Source: Owenia fusiformis (lineage: Eukaryota; Annelida; Polychaeta; Sabellida; Oweniidae). Taken from it: a stretch of 64,000 bases of DNA. The position numbers were made by a program, and so were the translations under genes. Below the pieces are notes generated by a model. The model worked only from the letters and a program-made list of their open reading frames with translations, searched no databases and was not told where the DNA came from. Each line of letters starts with the position of its first letter. Position 1 is the stretch's first letter. Of this stretch, positions 44,372 to 54,705 are shown in pieces. The stretch is taken from NCBI GenBank assembly GCA_903813345.2, contig CAIIXF020000010.1, forward strand, positions 35,641,425 through 35,705,424. Direction: 5' to 3'.

Positions 44372-45818
44372 AATTCAATTATTTATTTCATAATTCTTAT
44401 ATAATATACACTATAAAAACAAGCCGCAAGACACCCTAGTGGGTATATGTTGCGGTTTAACAGAAATCATTAAAATGACAACTAGACTACATATAAAAGA
44501 AAACACTTATATTATGTTACATGTAGGTATATAAAAATGGTATTAACAATTAATCTAAGGATGTACAATGTAAAAATGTTACAAAAATCGGGTACCAGTA
44601 TAAAATCAACAGTATAGTATGATATTGGTATTATACATTATCGATAGATGAGTAGTTTTTTATATGAAGATTTGAAAATATTTAGAGTGGAGCATTTTTT
44701 AATATCATGTGGTAGAGCATTCCAAAGATTAGGACCCAGATAGCGAAGGGAAAGTTTAGAGCATTTAGGGATATGAAAATAATGCAATTGTCTTGTGTAA
44801 TGATGATGAATATTAATGTTGATATCAAACAAGTCTTGAAATAGATTTTTTGGAAGACTGGGGTGCTTATTAAAGATTTTGTACATGAACTGACCAGTAC
44901 AATATCTGTTGACATCAAAAATATTTAATATTCTAAGATCTTTAAATAGGGGAGCGGAGTGAGAAAGTCTATCCTTATTTAAAGCTAGCCTTAAGAATTG
45001 TTTCTGCAGTTTATGTAGACGATCATAAAATGATTTAAATGTGTTACCCCAGATTATGTTGCAATAATTTAATTGAGAGTGTATCAATGAGTAGTAAATT
45101 GTTTTGAAACTGTCTATTTGAAGTAGATGTTTAATGTGATAAAGAGAACCAATGACGCGAGAAATCTTTGTTTCAACAGATTTTATGTGCTCTTTAAATT
45201 TCAAGTTTTTATCAATAATAATTCCAAGAAACTCAATTTTTTCCCGGAAAGTTATGTTCTCATTGCGTATTTTAAGATTCAGATTTGTTTGATTTTTTTG
45301 GGGTCCAAATAGAATAGCATTGGTTTTGCCAATATTAAGTGAAAGTTTGTTTGCTTTTATCCAGTCATCTATTGAATTCAAGTTTGCATTAGTTCTAGTC
45401 ATAAGTTCATTTAAATCATAATCACTATCAAGAAGATTGGTGTCATCAGCAAAAATAATAAATTTTAGATTAGGGGCAACAAAAGGCAGATCATTTATGT
45501 AAAGAATAAATAATAGTGGTCCAAGTACCGAGCCCTGCGGAACACCACAATTTAGAGATGATTGTTTAGATTCATAATTGTTAATGGTGACATATTGTTT
45601 GCGGTCTTTTAAATAACTTTCAAACCAGGACTTAGCTATTCCTCTGATGCCATAATATTCAAGTTTTTGTATCAAAATGTCATGATTAATTGTGTCAAAG
45701 GCCTTGGAAAAATCTAAGGTTATGCCAATGCTCGTTTTCCCCAAATCAGTTGATTTTCGAATTTGTTCAATGAAATATAAAATGGCCATGTAGGTAGAGT
45801 TGAAATTTGAAGTTGAAA
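44372..45818 (-). mobile_element. 5'-truncated CR1/Jockey-like LINE
   Basis: The minus frame 45,873-44,638 encodes ~390 residues of reverse transcriptase from STYMAILYF through LDFSKAFDTINHDIL, NCGVPQGSVLGPLLFILYIN, FADDT and LNIGKTNAILF to the C-terminal SLRYLGPNLWNALPHDIK. The N-terminal endonuclease is missing. The 3' UTR ends in ATAATTGAATTGAA near 44,372 without poly(A). ATTCTGGGATATTC (44,358-44,371) and ATTCTGAATATTC (~45,818-45,830) may be a diverged target duplication. The frame is open, so the insertion is not very old. Confidence 0.85.
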
Positions 45819-46154
45819 TTCTGAATATTCCTGTTTTGTTGAGACAGATGAGAATAAAATTAACCCTTTGCAAAATTGATCAAAACTGCCTCCAATCATC
45901 CAATACTTGGCTCAATCTAAGAGTGACCAAGTGGAGAAAATGGACTATTGGTGAAACATTTAACAGGTCCCTCATTAAAATCCGGTATTTGTGCATTCTA
46001 ATCTTGTTTTTGTTAAATTTGCTTCTGATTTCAGAATTTACAGATCTGATATTTATTGACTATAGTAAACTTTTAGAAGGTTTTCTTTAATAAGGCAATT
46101 TGAGTATGTGGAAATTGATATGTGTATATCCTGCCACCCCTGCAAAATAGTGGA

Positions 46155-46336
46155 CTTGCCCACTTGGTCTCTTGGATCCACTTGCCCACTTGGTCTCTTG
46201 GATCCACTTGCCCACTTGGTCTCTTGGATCCACTTGCCCACTTGGTCTCTTGGATCCACTTGCCCACTTGGTCTCTTGGATCCACTTGCCCACTTGGTCT
46301 CTTGGATCCACTTGCCCACTTGGTCTCTTGGATCCA
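46155..46336. repeat. Homogeneous 26-bp minisatellite, seven units
   Basis: Seven consecutive copies of CTTGCCCACTTGGTCTCTTG plus GATCCA run from 46,155 to 46,336, apparently without differences. Each carries a BamHI site. The array is open in all three forward frames and in reverse frames, producing six spurious 60-98-codon ORFs. Confidence 0.97.
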
Positions 46337-46359
46337 CTTGTAAAATATATCTAACCTAA

Positions 46360-48130
46360 CATATGCCACTACAATTATTTTTTTACATTACATAAACATT
46401 AAACAAGAATGGATTCATTTAAGTTTGAGTTTAAATGTATTTCCTCATCTTACAAAATTCTCAACTCACCACAGCCATGTTGTATGTATCTCCTATTTTG
46501 AAGAGTAGCACCTGTCACTCTGTGAGTGAAATCATTCATTGGACCTATCATTCTTCACAGGTTAAAATAGTTGATTTATATTTGAATTCGATAATAACAT
46601 TTAACAATTAAATGTGTAGTAGTAATACTTTAGTACCTCTTATTGATTAATGTATAATATTACAACATACATAATGATGAAGGCAATTTGTTGCATAAAT
46701 ATCCAAAAGTGAAATTCATAATTTTAATTTACCCTCTGGGAGCCCCAAAATCAAAGAATATGCATTTCCTTGGTGATGTATTTTCTAAACTACCCATTGT
46801 GAGGGTGATGGAATGACTGGGATGGCTATAGTGGACTGCCCCCATACATATACTGCCTGGTAAATGACACACTTCATATGCTGCTCTAAATCATCTAATG
46901 TTGGGGGAATGGTCTCAATTGTGGTTTGAACATAGAGTATGAACCTCTGTTAGTACACCTAAATTGAATATCATACTTATAGATAATTAAAACTTATCAA
47001 AAACTGTGTTTGAAAAGTACCATCTTGGTGCAATATTGAATGTACACAAGTGTACATCTTGATAACCTAACTGTACTTATTGTTTACATCGAATGCGCAT
47101 GCGCGCGGTCATACAGACTGTACAGAAACATAACCCGCTTGCAAACTGCAATGCTTGTTCGTATCACTGAATGTCTGGTTTGAAAGGACTGTTTTGAATT
47201 CAAGGTACGTGTATATAGTTAGTAATAAGATTATTGTTCCTTTGTCGACTCGTATATGCTATATGTGTTGTTTCGGAGCGACTCATTTGTACAGTATGTG
47301 TTTGGCTTATGATTTGCACACAATTACAGACCACTAGCACTTACAACCCTTCCATAGAGGCATCGACCTGATTATCACTCTTTATTTAGTAACTGTACTT
47401 TTAAATTTTAGAAAGTTTTTGAGTCTATAACAGAGATGCTGCTCTTGTGAGCTATTACTAAATGGTAAGACATGTCGGCGAGGCTCTGTATCCTTCGCCG
47501 CCAGGTCAACACCACAAATCATCGCTCTTAGGTAGAGGGAATTGTAAGTGGCTATTGATCTCAGGGTAACAAAACTTGATCCCTCAAATACAGTCTATGA
47601 AATAACATGACTGAAAGTATAGTATCTCATTAAACTTACTGCATTCTTATCCTTGTAAACCAGATGGGACAATATTGCTAAATATACCTCAAACATATAC
47701 TCTGATTCGTCTCCATAGATACACTTGATCATGAATGACTTAGAGTCTATTGAGTTTAGAGATTTGATGTATTAGTGGCCCCTTTCTCTTGTATAAAATG
47801 CAACCATGATAACTGTATAAATGTATATCATTTGTGAGAAAGGGTTGACTTTAATTTTAATAATTTTTTTAACTTTTAATAATTTACTACTGAGGGAAAA
47901 TTGACCAGTTTAGGTAAGGAGTTTATTGATATAAAATAAAAGTACATTTTCAGACCTGGTTTTGCATCATTGGATGTGTGAACAGTAAACAGTGAACAGT
48001 CTGTAAATAATTATTTTCACTATATACTTGTCAAAGCAGATTAATTGCTTGGAATTATGTATGTTTGATCTGACACAGTAGTGATTGTCTTTTATTTATA
48101 TATTTATATACTCTCTTATTTATATTGACT
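46360..48130. other. Intergenic stretch with a possible NRF-1 promoter motif
   Basis: No coding frame is supported. At 47,093-47,107 the sequence AATGCGCATGCGCGCGG contains the palindromic NRF-1 consensus (TGCGCATGCGC), rare in this AT-rich context. It is followed by a stretch ending AAG|GTACGTG (~47,203) and by a short TTTTAG-bounded segment ending ATG|GTAAGA (~47,463). These could be non-coding 5' exons of a gene lying outside the window. Near 46,735-46,810 is a diverged inverted copy of part of 42,604-42,665. Confidence 0.35.
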
Positions 48131-48290
48131 TAACATATGTCTTCTCATATCCCTCTCCACACTTCGTGTACATGGAAAATTCCATGGGACACCATCACTG
48201 TACTGGGGCAGTGGCAGGCAGGTCGGGGCTTGGGACTGGGGCTGGGGTGATAAGACAGGGGGTAGGATAGATCCCGTCCAACAGTGGAGG

Positions 48291-49466
48291 GTGACTATTG
48301 GTCTATTTAATTTGAGACACAAATTATCTTGCAGCACCTCAAACAGAGAAGCAACATCTCCTGTCCCACCATTTTACCAAATCTATGAACAGATAATGCC
48401 TCCCCTGGCTCTATACATGAGTCTATATATCTTTTGGACCTTCGTATATCCATACATGACTTTAGTGTTTTTACTCTTCTTCTATCTTATTGGCTTCATG
48501 ACAACTTGCATTATTCCCCTGCTTGTGACTGTTTACCTTATTAGGTCCCACGTTAAATCAATGATAAGTACCTATTCTATTATTCTGATTACCAAAATCC
48601 TGTTAACATCCCTTTTGATACCTGGATTGCGTATTGTAACTTTTATTCCAAATATGAATATGCTGTTACTCCTCATAGCAGGGGATGTTCATCCTAATCC
48701 AGGACAAAATAATTTGACATTTCTGTTCTCAAACATTAATAGCTTGACAGCTAATAACGGCTTAAGATTTGAATCCCTAAAACTCAGGGTAAATGAAATT
48801 AACCCAAGTGTTGTCGGCCTCTGTGAGGCCGGTATCTCAAAAATAAGGATGGATTCTGGTGACTTTGACTTAAATGATTACAATACATTTTCTAGTGAAC
48901 TTGGCAGGGGTCTGGTCCTTTATATCCATAACAGTATAGTGACCAAGGCATTTAAACCTGGTGATCTTAATTTAAATGGGATTGATGCCCTTCTTTTGAC
49001 TATCATTGTGAACCATAAAAGAATCCTTATTGGCTCATGCTATAGATCACCGAGCCAGAATGCCACTGAAACGCGTAATTATTTTTCTTCATTAAACAAC
49101 TTACTTGAACAAATAGAAAGGTACCGACCATCCTTTGATCATGTTATTTTGATGGGTGACCTCAACGCTAAACATTCCATATGGTTTGACAACCAAGATA
49201 CCAATCTTGCAGGGACAAAACTCTTGGAAACCTTAGATCTTAATGACTATGTTCAAATTATTAACGAACCAACTAGAATTACTGACCATTCCAAATCATG
49301 CATAGATCATATTTTGACCAACTCACCTGATACATTTGACCATTTTGAAATATGTGACCCTATAGGCATGACCGACCACAGCACTATCACTGCACAAATA
49401 AAGATTGGAGTAACCAAATCCAAACCTATAAAAAAACTATTTGGAAATACAACGAAGTCAACTTAG
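48291..49466 (+). CDS. LINE endonuclease half, with hydrophobic N-terminal extension
   Basis: The frame has 391 codons. Residues ~35-130 contain three or four strongly hydrophobic stretches (LYMSLYIFWTFVYPYM, TLVFLLFFYLIGFM, IIPLLVTVYLI) that would score as membrane segments. LLLLIAGDVHPNPGQ follows, the entry motif of many CR1-group ORF2 proteins. The APE-type endonuclease has FSNINSL, GLCEAG, YRSPS, LMGDLNAKHSIW, SCIDHILT and the final TDHS. The frame ends 11 codons after a run of A (49,430-49,436). There, one -1 shift gives KKTIWKYNEVNLENL and continues into the reverse transcriptase. Either one A was lost or the heptamer is a slippery site. Confidence 0.85.
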   Translation: MTIGLFNLRHKLSCSTSNREATSPVPPFYQIYEQIMPPLALYMSLYIFWTFVYPYMTLVFLLFFYLIGFMTTCIIPLLVTVYLIRSHVKSMISTYSIILITKILLTSLLIPGLRIVTFIPNMNMLLLLIAGDVHPNPGQNNLTFLFSNINSLTANNGLRFESLKLRVNEINPSVVGLCEAGISKIRMDSGDFDLNDYNTFSSELGRGLVLYIHNSIVTKAFKPGDLNLNGIDALLLTIIVNHKRILIGSCYRSPSQNATETRNYFSSLNNLLEQIERYRPSFDHVILMGDLNAKHSIWFDNQDTNLAGTKLLETLDLNDYVQIINEPTRITDHSKSCIDHILTNSPDTFDHFEICDPIGMTDHSTITAQIKIGVTKSKPIKKLFGNTTKST

Positions 49467-51946
49467 AAAATCTGAACAACGCAATCAGGAACACAAACTG
49501 GTTACATATTTTAAATGAGAATATAGACTTAGATTTGGCTACCTCTAACTTTATGAATAAACTCATGGATATATACAAATCCAGAATTCCAAATAAAATT
49601 ATAACTGTTCGGTCAAATGATCAGCCATGGATCACCAGTACACTTAAAAAAGAACTATCGAAGAAGAAAACACTTTACAAGAAATTTTCCAAATCTCCCT
49701 CTCAACTTAATAAATTAATATATGACCAACAGGCAACTAAAGTTGCCCAACTTGTTGAACAAGCCAAAATAGATCACGAAAAAAAAACCTTATCATCAAT
49801 TGACCAGCTAAATAAGTCCGATAAAAATTATTGGAGAATCATCAAATCATTTTTAGGCACAAATTTGACGAAAAACAGCATATCTAGCATTTATGATGAA
49901 ATTACTGGACACGCACTTTCAAATAACCTTGATATTGCAAACAAATTCATGAACTATTTTGCTTCTAAAAACCATACAGATGCCTGTTTTGACCATTTGC
50001 CTCTATTCCCTATGAGGACAAATTCTTTACTCATTTCCGCTAAGACTGACCAATTTGAAATTATGAAAATAATTCTCTCCTTAGATACCTCCAAAGCATG
50101 CGGGCCAGATAATATCACTAACAAAATGTTGAACCTTACAGCTCATACCATTTCAAAACCTCTTACCATATTATTTAATAAACTTCTAACTAAATGCACT
50201 TATCCAGATATTTGGAAAATAGGCAATGTTTGTCCAATCTTTAAAAAAAATGATAAATCAAATGTTAATAACTACAGACCTATCACCTTGCTAAGCTCCA
50301 TATCCAAAGTTTTTGAAAAGGTTCTTGCTGACAGAATCAGAAAACACTTACTTGATAATGATCTTCTTTTTAAGTATCAGTCCGGATTTTTACCTGGTCA
50401 TAGCACCATTCATCAACTTTTATCTATCGAGCATTTTCTTCAAACTACTTTTGAGCAAGGACAAGCCTCCAAAACAATATTTTTGGACGTAGCCGCCGCT
50501 TTTGACCGGGTTCCGCACTCGTTACTCCTCCATAAACTCAAGGCGTATGGTTTTCAAGGTCAAATCCTTAAAATGATCACATCTTATCTTACCAACAGGA
50601 AAATTGCTGTTCAAATTTCTGGTGAGACCTCCAATTACTCAGAAACTAATTTTATAAACTGCGGTGTCCCACAGGGCTCAATACTAGGGCCAATACTTTT
50701 TCTAATATATATTAATGACCTTCCAGACAATCTGGATGGCCATTGCTACATTTATGCAGATGATACCTCATTACACCATCCTTTTGACCCAAAACAACCA
50801 CAACAAATAGAAGCAGTGGTAAAATCCAATCTAATTAAAGTAGAAGAATGGTCTAACACTTGGAAACTTGATTTTAAACCGGAGAAGAGTTCCGAGATGA
50901 TTTTTCACTCACCTAGAACAAAAACTGATAATGTGTCAACTTCAAAACTAAACAATATAGAAATCAAAAGAGATACCGAGCACAAACATTTAGGACTCAT
51001 TTTTGACCCATGTTTATCTTATGATAAGCATATTGGTGATTTACTAGTCAAAATAAGAAAAATGTTAAACCCATTAAAGAAACTCAAATTCAAGCTTGGG
51101 AGCAAGCACCTAGAAACAATCTTCAAATCATTCATTCTTCCTCACTTTGATTATGGTGCCATTTTATATGGCACAGCTTCTAAATTTCTTTTGCGAAGAC
51201 TCGATAGTCTATATTACACAGCGGCACTCTATTGTTCTGGCTGCATCCAAGGGAGCAGTACAGAAAAGGTCCTAAGTCTCCTAAACTGGCCAACACTTGA
51301 ATCTAGACGTAGAATACAATCAAATAATTTTATGTTCAAAGTTGCCAATGGTACAAGTCCCTCATATATCACAGACATTTTTGATAAGTATAGTAATGTT
51401 AGGAATAGAAACTTGAGATACATTGATCCATTCAAAATGCCCATAAGATGCTCTGCTAGATTCTCATCCTCAGCAATACCTTCTGCAATCTCAAAATGGC
51501 TAGAGCTCCCCCCTTCTATTAAAACCAAGAAAACTCTTCATAATTTCAAAAAACACCAACGGCTTTTCCTCCAAAACCCCTCTAAAATTTTGACCACAAG
51601 TCAACTCAATCTTTCTAGACAGCATGAGATAGTGGTGAATAAAGTAAGAGCTGACTTATTTTTTAAAGCTCAATTTTATGCCCATAATTTTAACTCTGTT
51701 GACAGCCCTAATTGTGCTTGTGGCAGCTCTCAAACCTTAAAGCATATTCTTTTCCAGTGCAATCGCTTAACCTTAGTAAGACAGGATCTCTGGGATAAAC
51801 TTGCTGAATTAGAACCTTCTCTCAATAATAATCTTCCCCAGTACGATTTTATATCCATTTTGAAAACAGGAAGCCCAAACTTAAGCATAGATGTAAACTC
51901 TAAAGCCATTTCACTGATACTTGACTTCATTATAGACAATAGCTAA
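49440..51946 (+). CDS. LINE reverse-transcriptase half
   Basis: The open stretch continues from the A-run at 49,437; the first ATG is at 49,535, giving 803 residues from there. Motifs are SKACGPDNITNKML, VNNYRPITLLSSISKVFEKV, FLDVAAAFDRVPH (F316-D318), NCGVPQGSILGPILFLIYIN and YADDT (407-411). The C-terminal region has RFSSSAIPSAISKWLELP and a CAC..H.LFQC knuckle near residue 730. The frame has no stop. The GVPQGS signature places it in the Jockey/CR1 group. It would prime on nicked target DNA and copy the element's RNA, if fused to the endonuclease. Confidence 0.9.
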
Positions 51947-52249
51947 TTCCCTCCCTCATGTCTCTCTTTCTGATATCCTGTTGTCCTGTCACACCTGCTC
52001 CGGTCCGGGACCCTGTCTGCCTGCCACCCCCAGCCTCTCACCATTCCTATATAATGCCCTCTGGCGATTTAGGGATGTTATTGTAATTGTATTTAAACTA
52101 TATCAATGAAATAAATAAATAATAATAAAAAAAAAAAAAAAAAAACATTTCTCTTGTCTTGCAGCATTTATAGTTGTTTTGTTGCTTGCTGTATTGTATA
52201 AAATAACAATGAAAGGTTCAATGATTGGGGTTCAATGATTGGCATAACT

Positions 52250-53525
52250 ACGTCTAACTTATTTGGATTTTCAGCCAAAATTAGGCGTTTGTCAATTCAG
52301 GATAAGCATTCCATTGTTTCCATGCTGTTGTTTTGGAGTTATCATGGAATCCAAATGTGGTGTCTGAACCAGTCAGGGCATGATATAAGGGGAGACAAGT
52401 AGCCTTATTAAGTCCAAGGGAAGCTGCCATTTCATGGGTTGGAAAATTTTTCCCATTTCCAAAAGCTATCCATACTTTGAGATTGTGAATTTGGTTCCAT
52501 TAGGCGTTGTTTGCCTGTTCCTCCTTTCTGGCTGATTGATAGTTTTAAACTGTTTTCCAGGTACTGATCCCAAACAATGTCTAGTCGTTCCACTTTTGCT
52601 AGCTGGGAAGAAATATAGTTTTCTAATCCTTGAACACATGATCTGAGTACTGTTGGAATATTTTGGCCTGTTGGAGTTTCAAAAGGTGCACAATGGCTGC
52701 ACCATCAAGGAGCAATGCTTCTACCTGTGGGCACTCAACTTGTTGATTTCCAATGGGTAGCTGCTCTAAAGGTTTGAGAATGTCAGACTTATTTGTCATT
52801 TTGAGAAAAAGGCCTAGTCGTTTTTTAATGTTTCCTTGGTTACAATTATCTTTTTTCTGTTCTTTAAATATTTTGTAGTTGTTTCTCTTTATAGTGTCTG
52901 CTAAAGGGTTTGTCTGTCATTGTTCTTTAATGTACAATGTGTACTAATCCTGGCCAGCTTGCTCCATTTCATATAACGATGTTGATGATACAACATCTTT
53001 GTTGTCTAAGGAGTACAAGTCTGTTGATGTCTCCAGGAAAGGATTTTCCATTTCTTCAATGATGTTTGCAGATAATGTTTTTAGATCATCTTTGAACTTT
53101 TGTTGAATACTTTTGCTTTGTTCATGATTAGATAGGTCCTCATCTTGATCATCAAATATATTATTCTCAAATTCGGTGATCAGTCTGTCTAATTCAGGCC
53201 CTCCAACCAACCAGTTCTGTAGAGCTGTCTGGTTATCAAAGAGCCCCACTGCTCTGCCATCTGATTGAACAAGATTGTTTTTCTGCTCATGAGCTTGATC
53301 GATTGCTATGGCAGAAAAGCTTCATCTCAATTTACTCACAGTGAAGTGGCCCTTCAGGAAGGCTTCATAAATCTCTAGGTGTTTTTCTTGTAGTTGTACC
53401 ATATCCCTTAGATGTACTGGAACCCATCGAGCATAGTTGGAGTGGTCAAAAATGAAAAAACAGGGGAGAAGCTTGCTTATTGATTGGAGGTAAAGGGGAA
53501 GTTTTCTGATAGCCCTCACATAGTT
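52250..53525 (-). pseudogene. Disabled member of the dispersed 'NYARW / AHEQ / HALTG.DT' invertebrate family
   Basis: Read from 53,519 downward: YVRAIRKLPLYLQSISKLLP, FDHSNYARWVPVHLRDM, a stop after TVSKLR (~53,322), FSAIAIDQAHEQKNNLVQSD, GRAVGLFDNQTALQNWLVGG and PELDRLITEFENNI to the stop at 52,944. After breaks come NKSDILKPLEQLP, EALLLDGAAIVHLLK and, near 52,300-52,400, ALTGSDTTFGF..TAWKQWN. I know this order of words from a very large family of predicted proteins in molluscs, cnidarians and fish, probably transposon-derived and of unknown function. At least four stops or frameshifts kill it. The LINE at 48.1-52.15 kb ends ~100 bp beyond its 3' end. Confidence 0.7.
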
Positions 53526-53961
53526 AATATGATGTACCTTACAAAGCCGCTAATGTTTTTGTGTTTATTGCAATAATTTGAAATAAAGAAATACAATATG
53601 TATAAAAAAAATAGTTAAGGCAGAGGAGTTCAATTTGAATGACTAGAAACCAAAACTTGAAAACTGTTACATGCTGTTGGGCATTACACCATTCATCAAA
53701 CTCTTTAGGTATTCAATTATCAATATTCTCAACAGATGTATATGTAGCTTTCTTCAGAAGAATGTACTTAAGCTGTCACTGTGTGGCCCCTTCTGGTTCT
53801 GGTTATTAAGGATATTCAAAAGCATGCATATGTCAAGCATTTAATTTACTAGATGCCCAAAAGACAAAATCTACATACATAGAAAATTGTAATCAATTTG
53901 TACATCAGAAACAGTTCATTATTTGTTCTGATCCATTCCTTCTAATAATATAAAAAATATG

Positions 53962-54458
53962 ACACCAAACAGGAAATGAAAAAAATGTGGATTTTAGAAT
54001 TTTTTGATGTAAGATAACAGAGTTCTGCTTTGATCTTCAGTCAGTTGTACTCCTCCCATATATCGTTTATATGGCCAGGATCACAATGGTCATGGTCAAA
54101 ATGACCCTTACCATGCAGAAATAGCCTTTTTCAGCCCTCTGAAAATGTGACTGTTGTGTTTCTAGGTCAGTGAACAGAATAATATAATGGGCACATTTTC
54201 CGAAAAATTCAATATATTCAGTTCAGTGACCTTTCGGAAGTGCTAACTTCTAACTTTTTTTTTTTCAGTCACAATTTCAGAGGGCTGGAAAAGCTATTTC
54301 AGCATAGTAAGGGTCATTTTGACAATGACCATTATGATCCTGGTCATGTAAATAATATATGGGAGTAGTAAAACTGATTGAATGTTAAAGCAGAACTCTT
54401 TTATCTTGGTTCAAACAATTCTAAAATCCACATGGTTTTTTCATTTCCTGTTTGGTGT
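53962..54458. repeat. Foldback element: ~190-bp inverted repeat arms
   Basis: ACACCAAACAGGAAATGAAA at 53,962 returns inverted at 54,439-54,458, and CAGCCCTCTGAAAATGTGAC (54,132) returns inverted at ~54,268. The arms (53,962-54,153 and 54,266-54,458) are diverged by indels, with a ~110-bp loop. A single-arm relative lies at 37,776-37,980. RNA from either strand would form a long hairpin. Confidence 0.85.
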
Positions 54459-54597
54459 AAAGGAGCATGTAGGTTATCGCAAACAATTTCAAACGATTCT
54501 AACTTGAATTATGAATATTTTCTGATCATGAACATTGGTGTATCTTTTGGATCCATTCATTATCTTCAAGAAAAGTATATATAATGATAATTTGAAG

Positions 54598-54645
54598 GGG
54601 CAATGGACCAATCAACATATCTTACCGCTGAGCTACACGGGTGGA
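54598..54645 (-). repeat. Possible tRNA-like SINE head
   Basis: On the minus strand GTGTAGCTCAGCGGTAAGAT matches a polymerase III A box and tRNA D-arm (TAGCTCAG.GGTA). The expected B box is not recognisable (GGTCCATTGCCC at best). It is probably a truncated tRNA-derived SINE or tRNA relic. Confidence 0.4.
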
Positions 54646-54705
54646 CTATAATATAGTAATTCTTTTTTTACACTAGTTTAAACTACAAGGTTTACTTTTA
54701 TGCAG

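Larger units (their letters stand above)
48130..52145 (+). mobile_element. Near-complete LINE with poly(A) tail
   Basis: It comprises a short 5' region, an endonuclease frame (48,291-49,466), a reverse-transcriptase frame (to 51,946), a C-rich 3' UTR, an AATAAATAAATAATAATAAA signal and ~19 A ending at 52,145. No ORF1 is present upstream, so the 5' part is either missing or the family has ORF2 only. I could not define a target duplication, and the 5' boundary is approximate. A relative lies at 56,622-58,352. Confidence 0.85.

Noticed and set aside
46053-46369. Six overlapping repetitive ORFs on both strands
   Set aside because: They are all translations of the 26-bp minisatellite, which happens to be open in most frames.
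42604-46812. Large inverted element bounded by CCATTGTGAGGG..CCCAGAGGGTA sequences
   Set aside because: Only ~40-60 bp is shared and the sequences between the paired blocks do not match; two dispersed repeat families in opposite orientation explain it.
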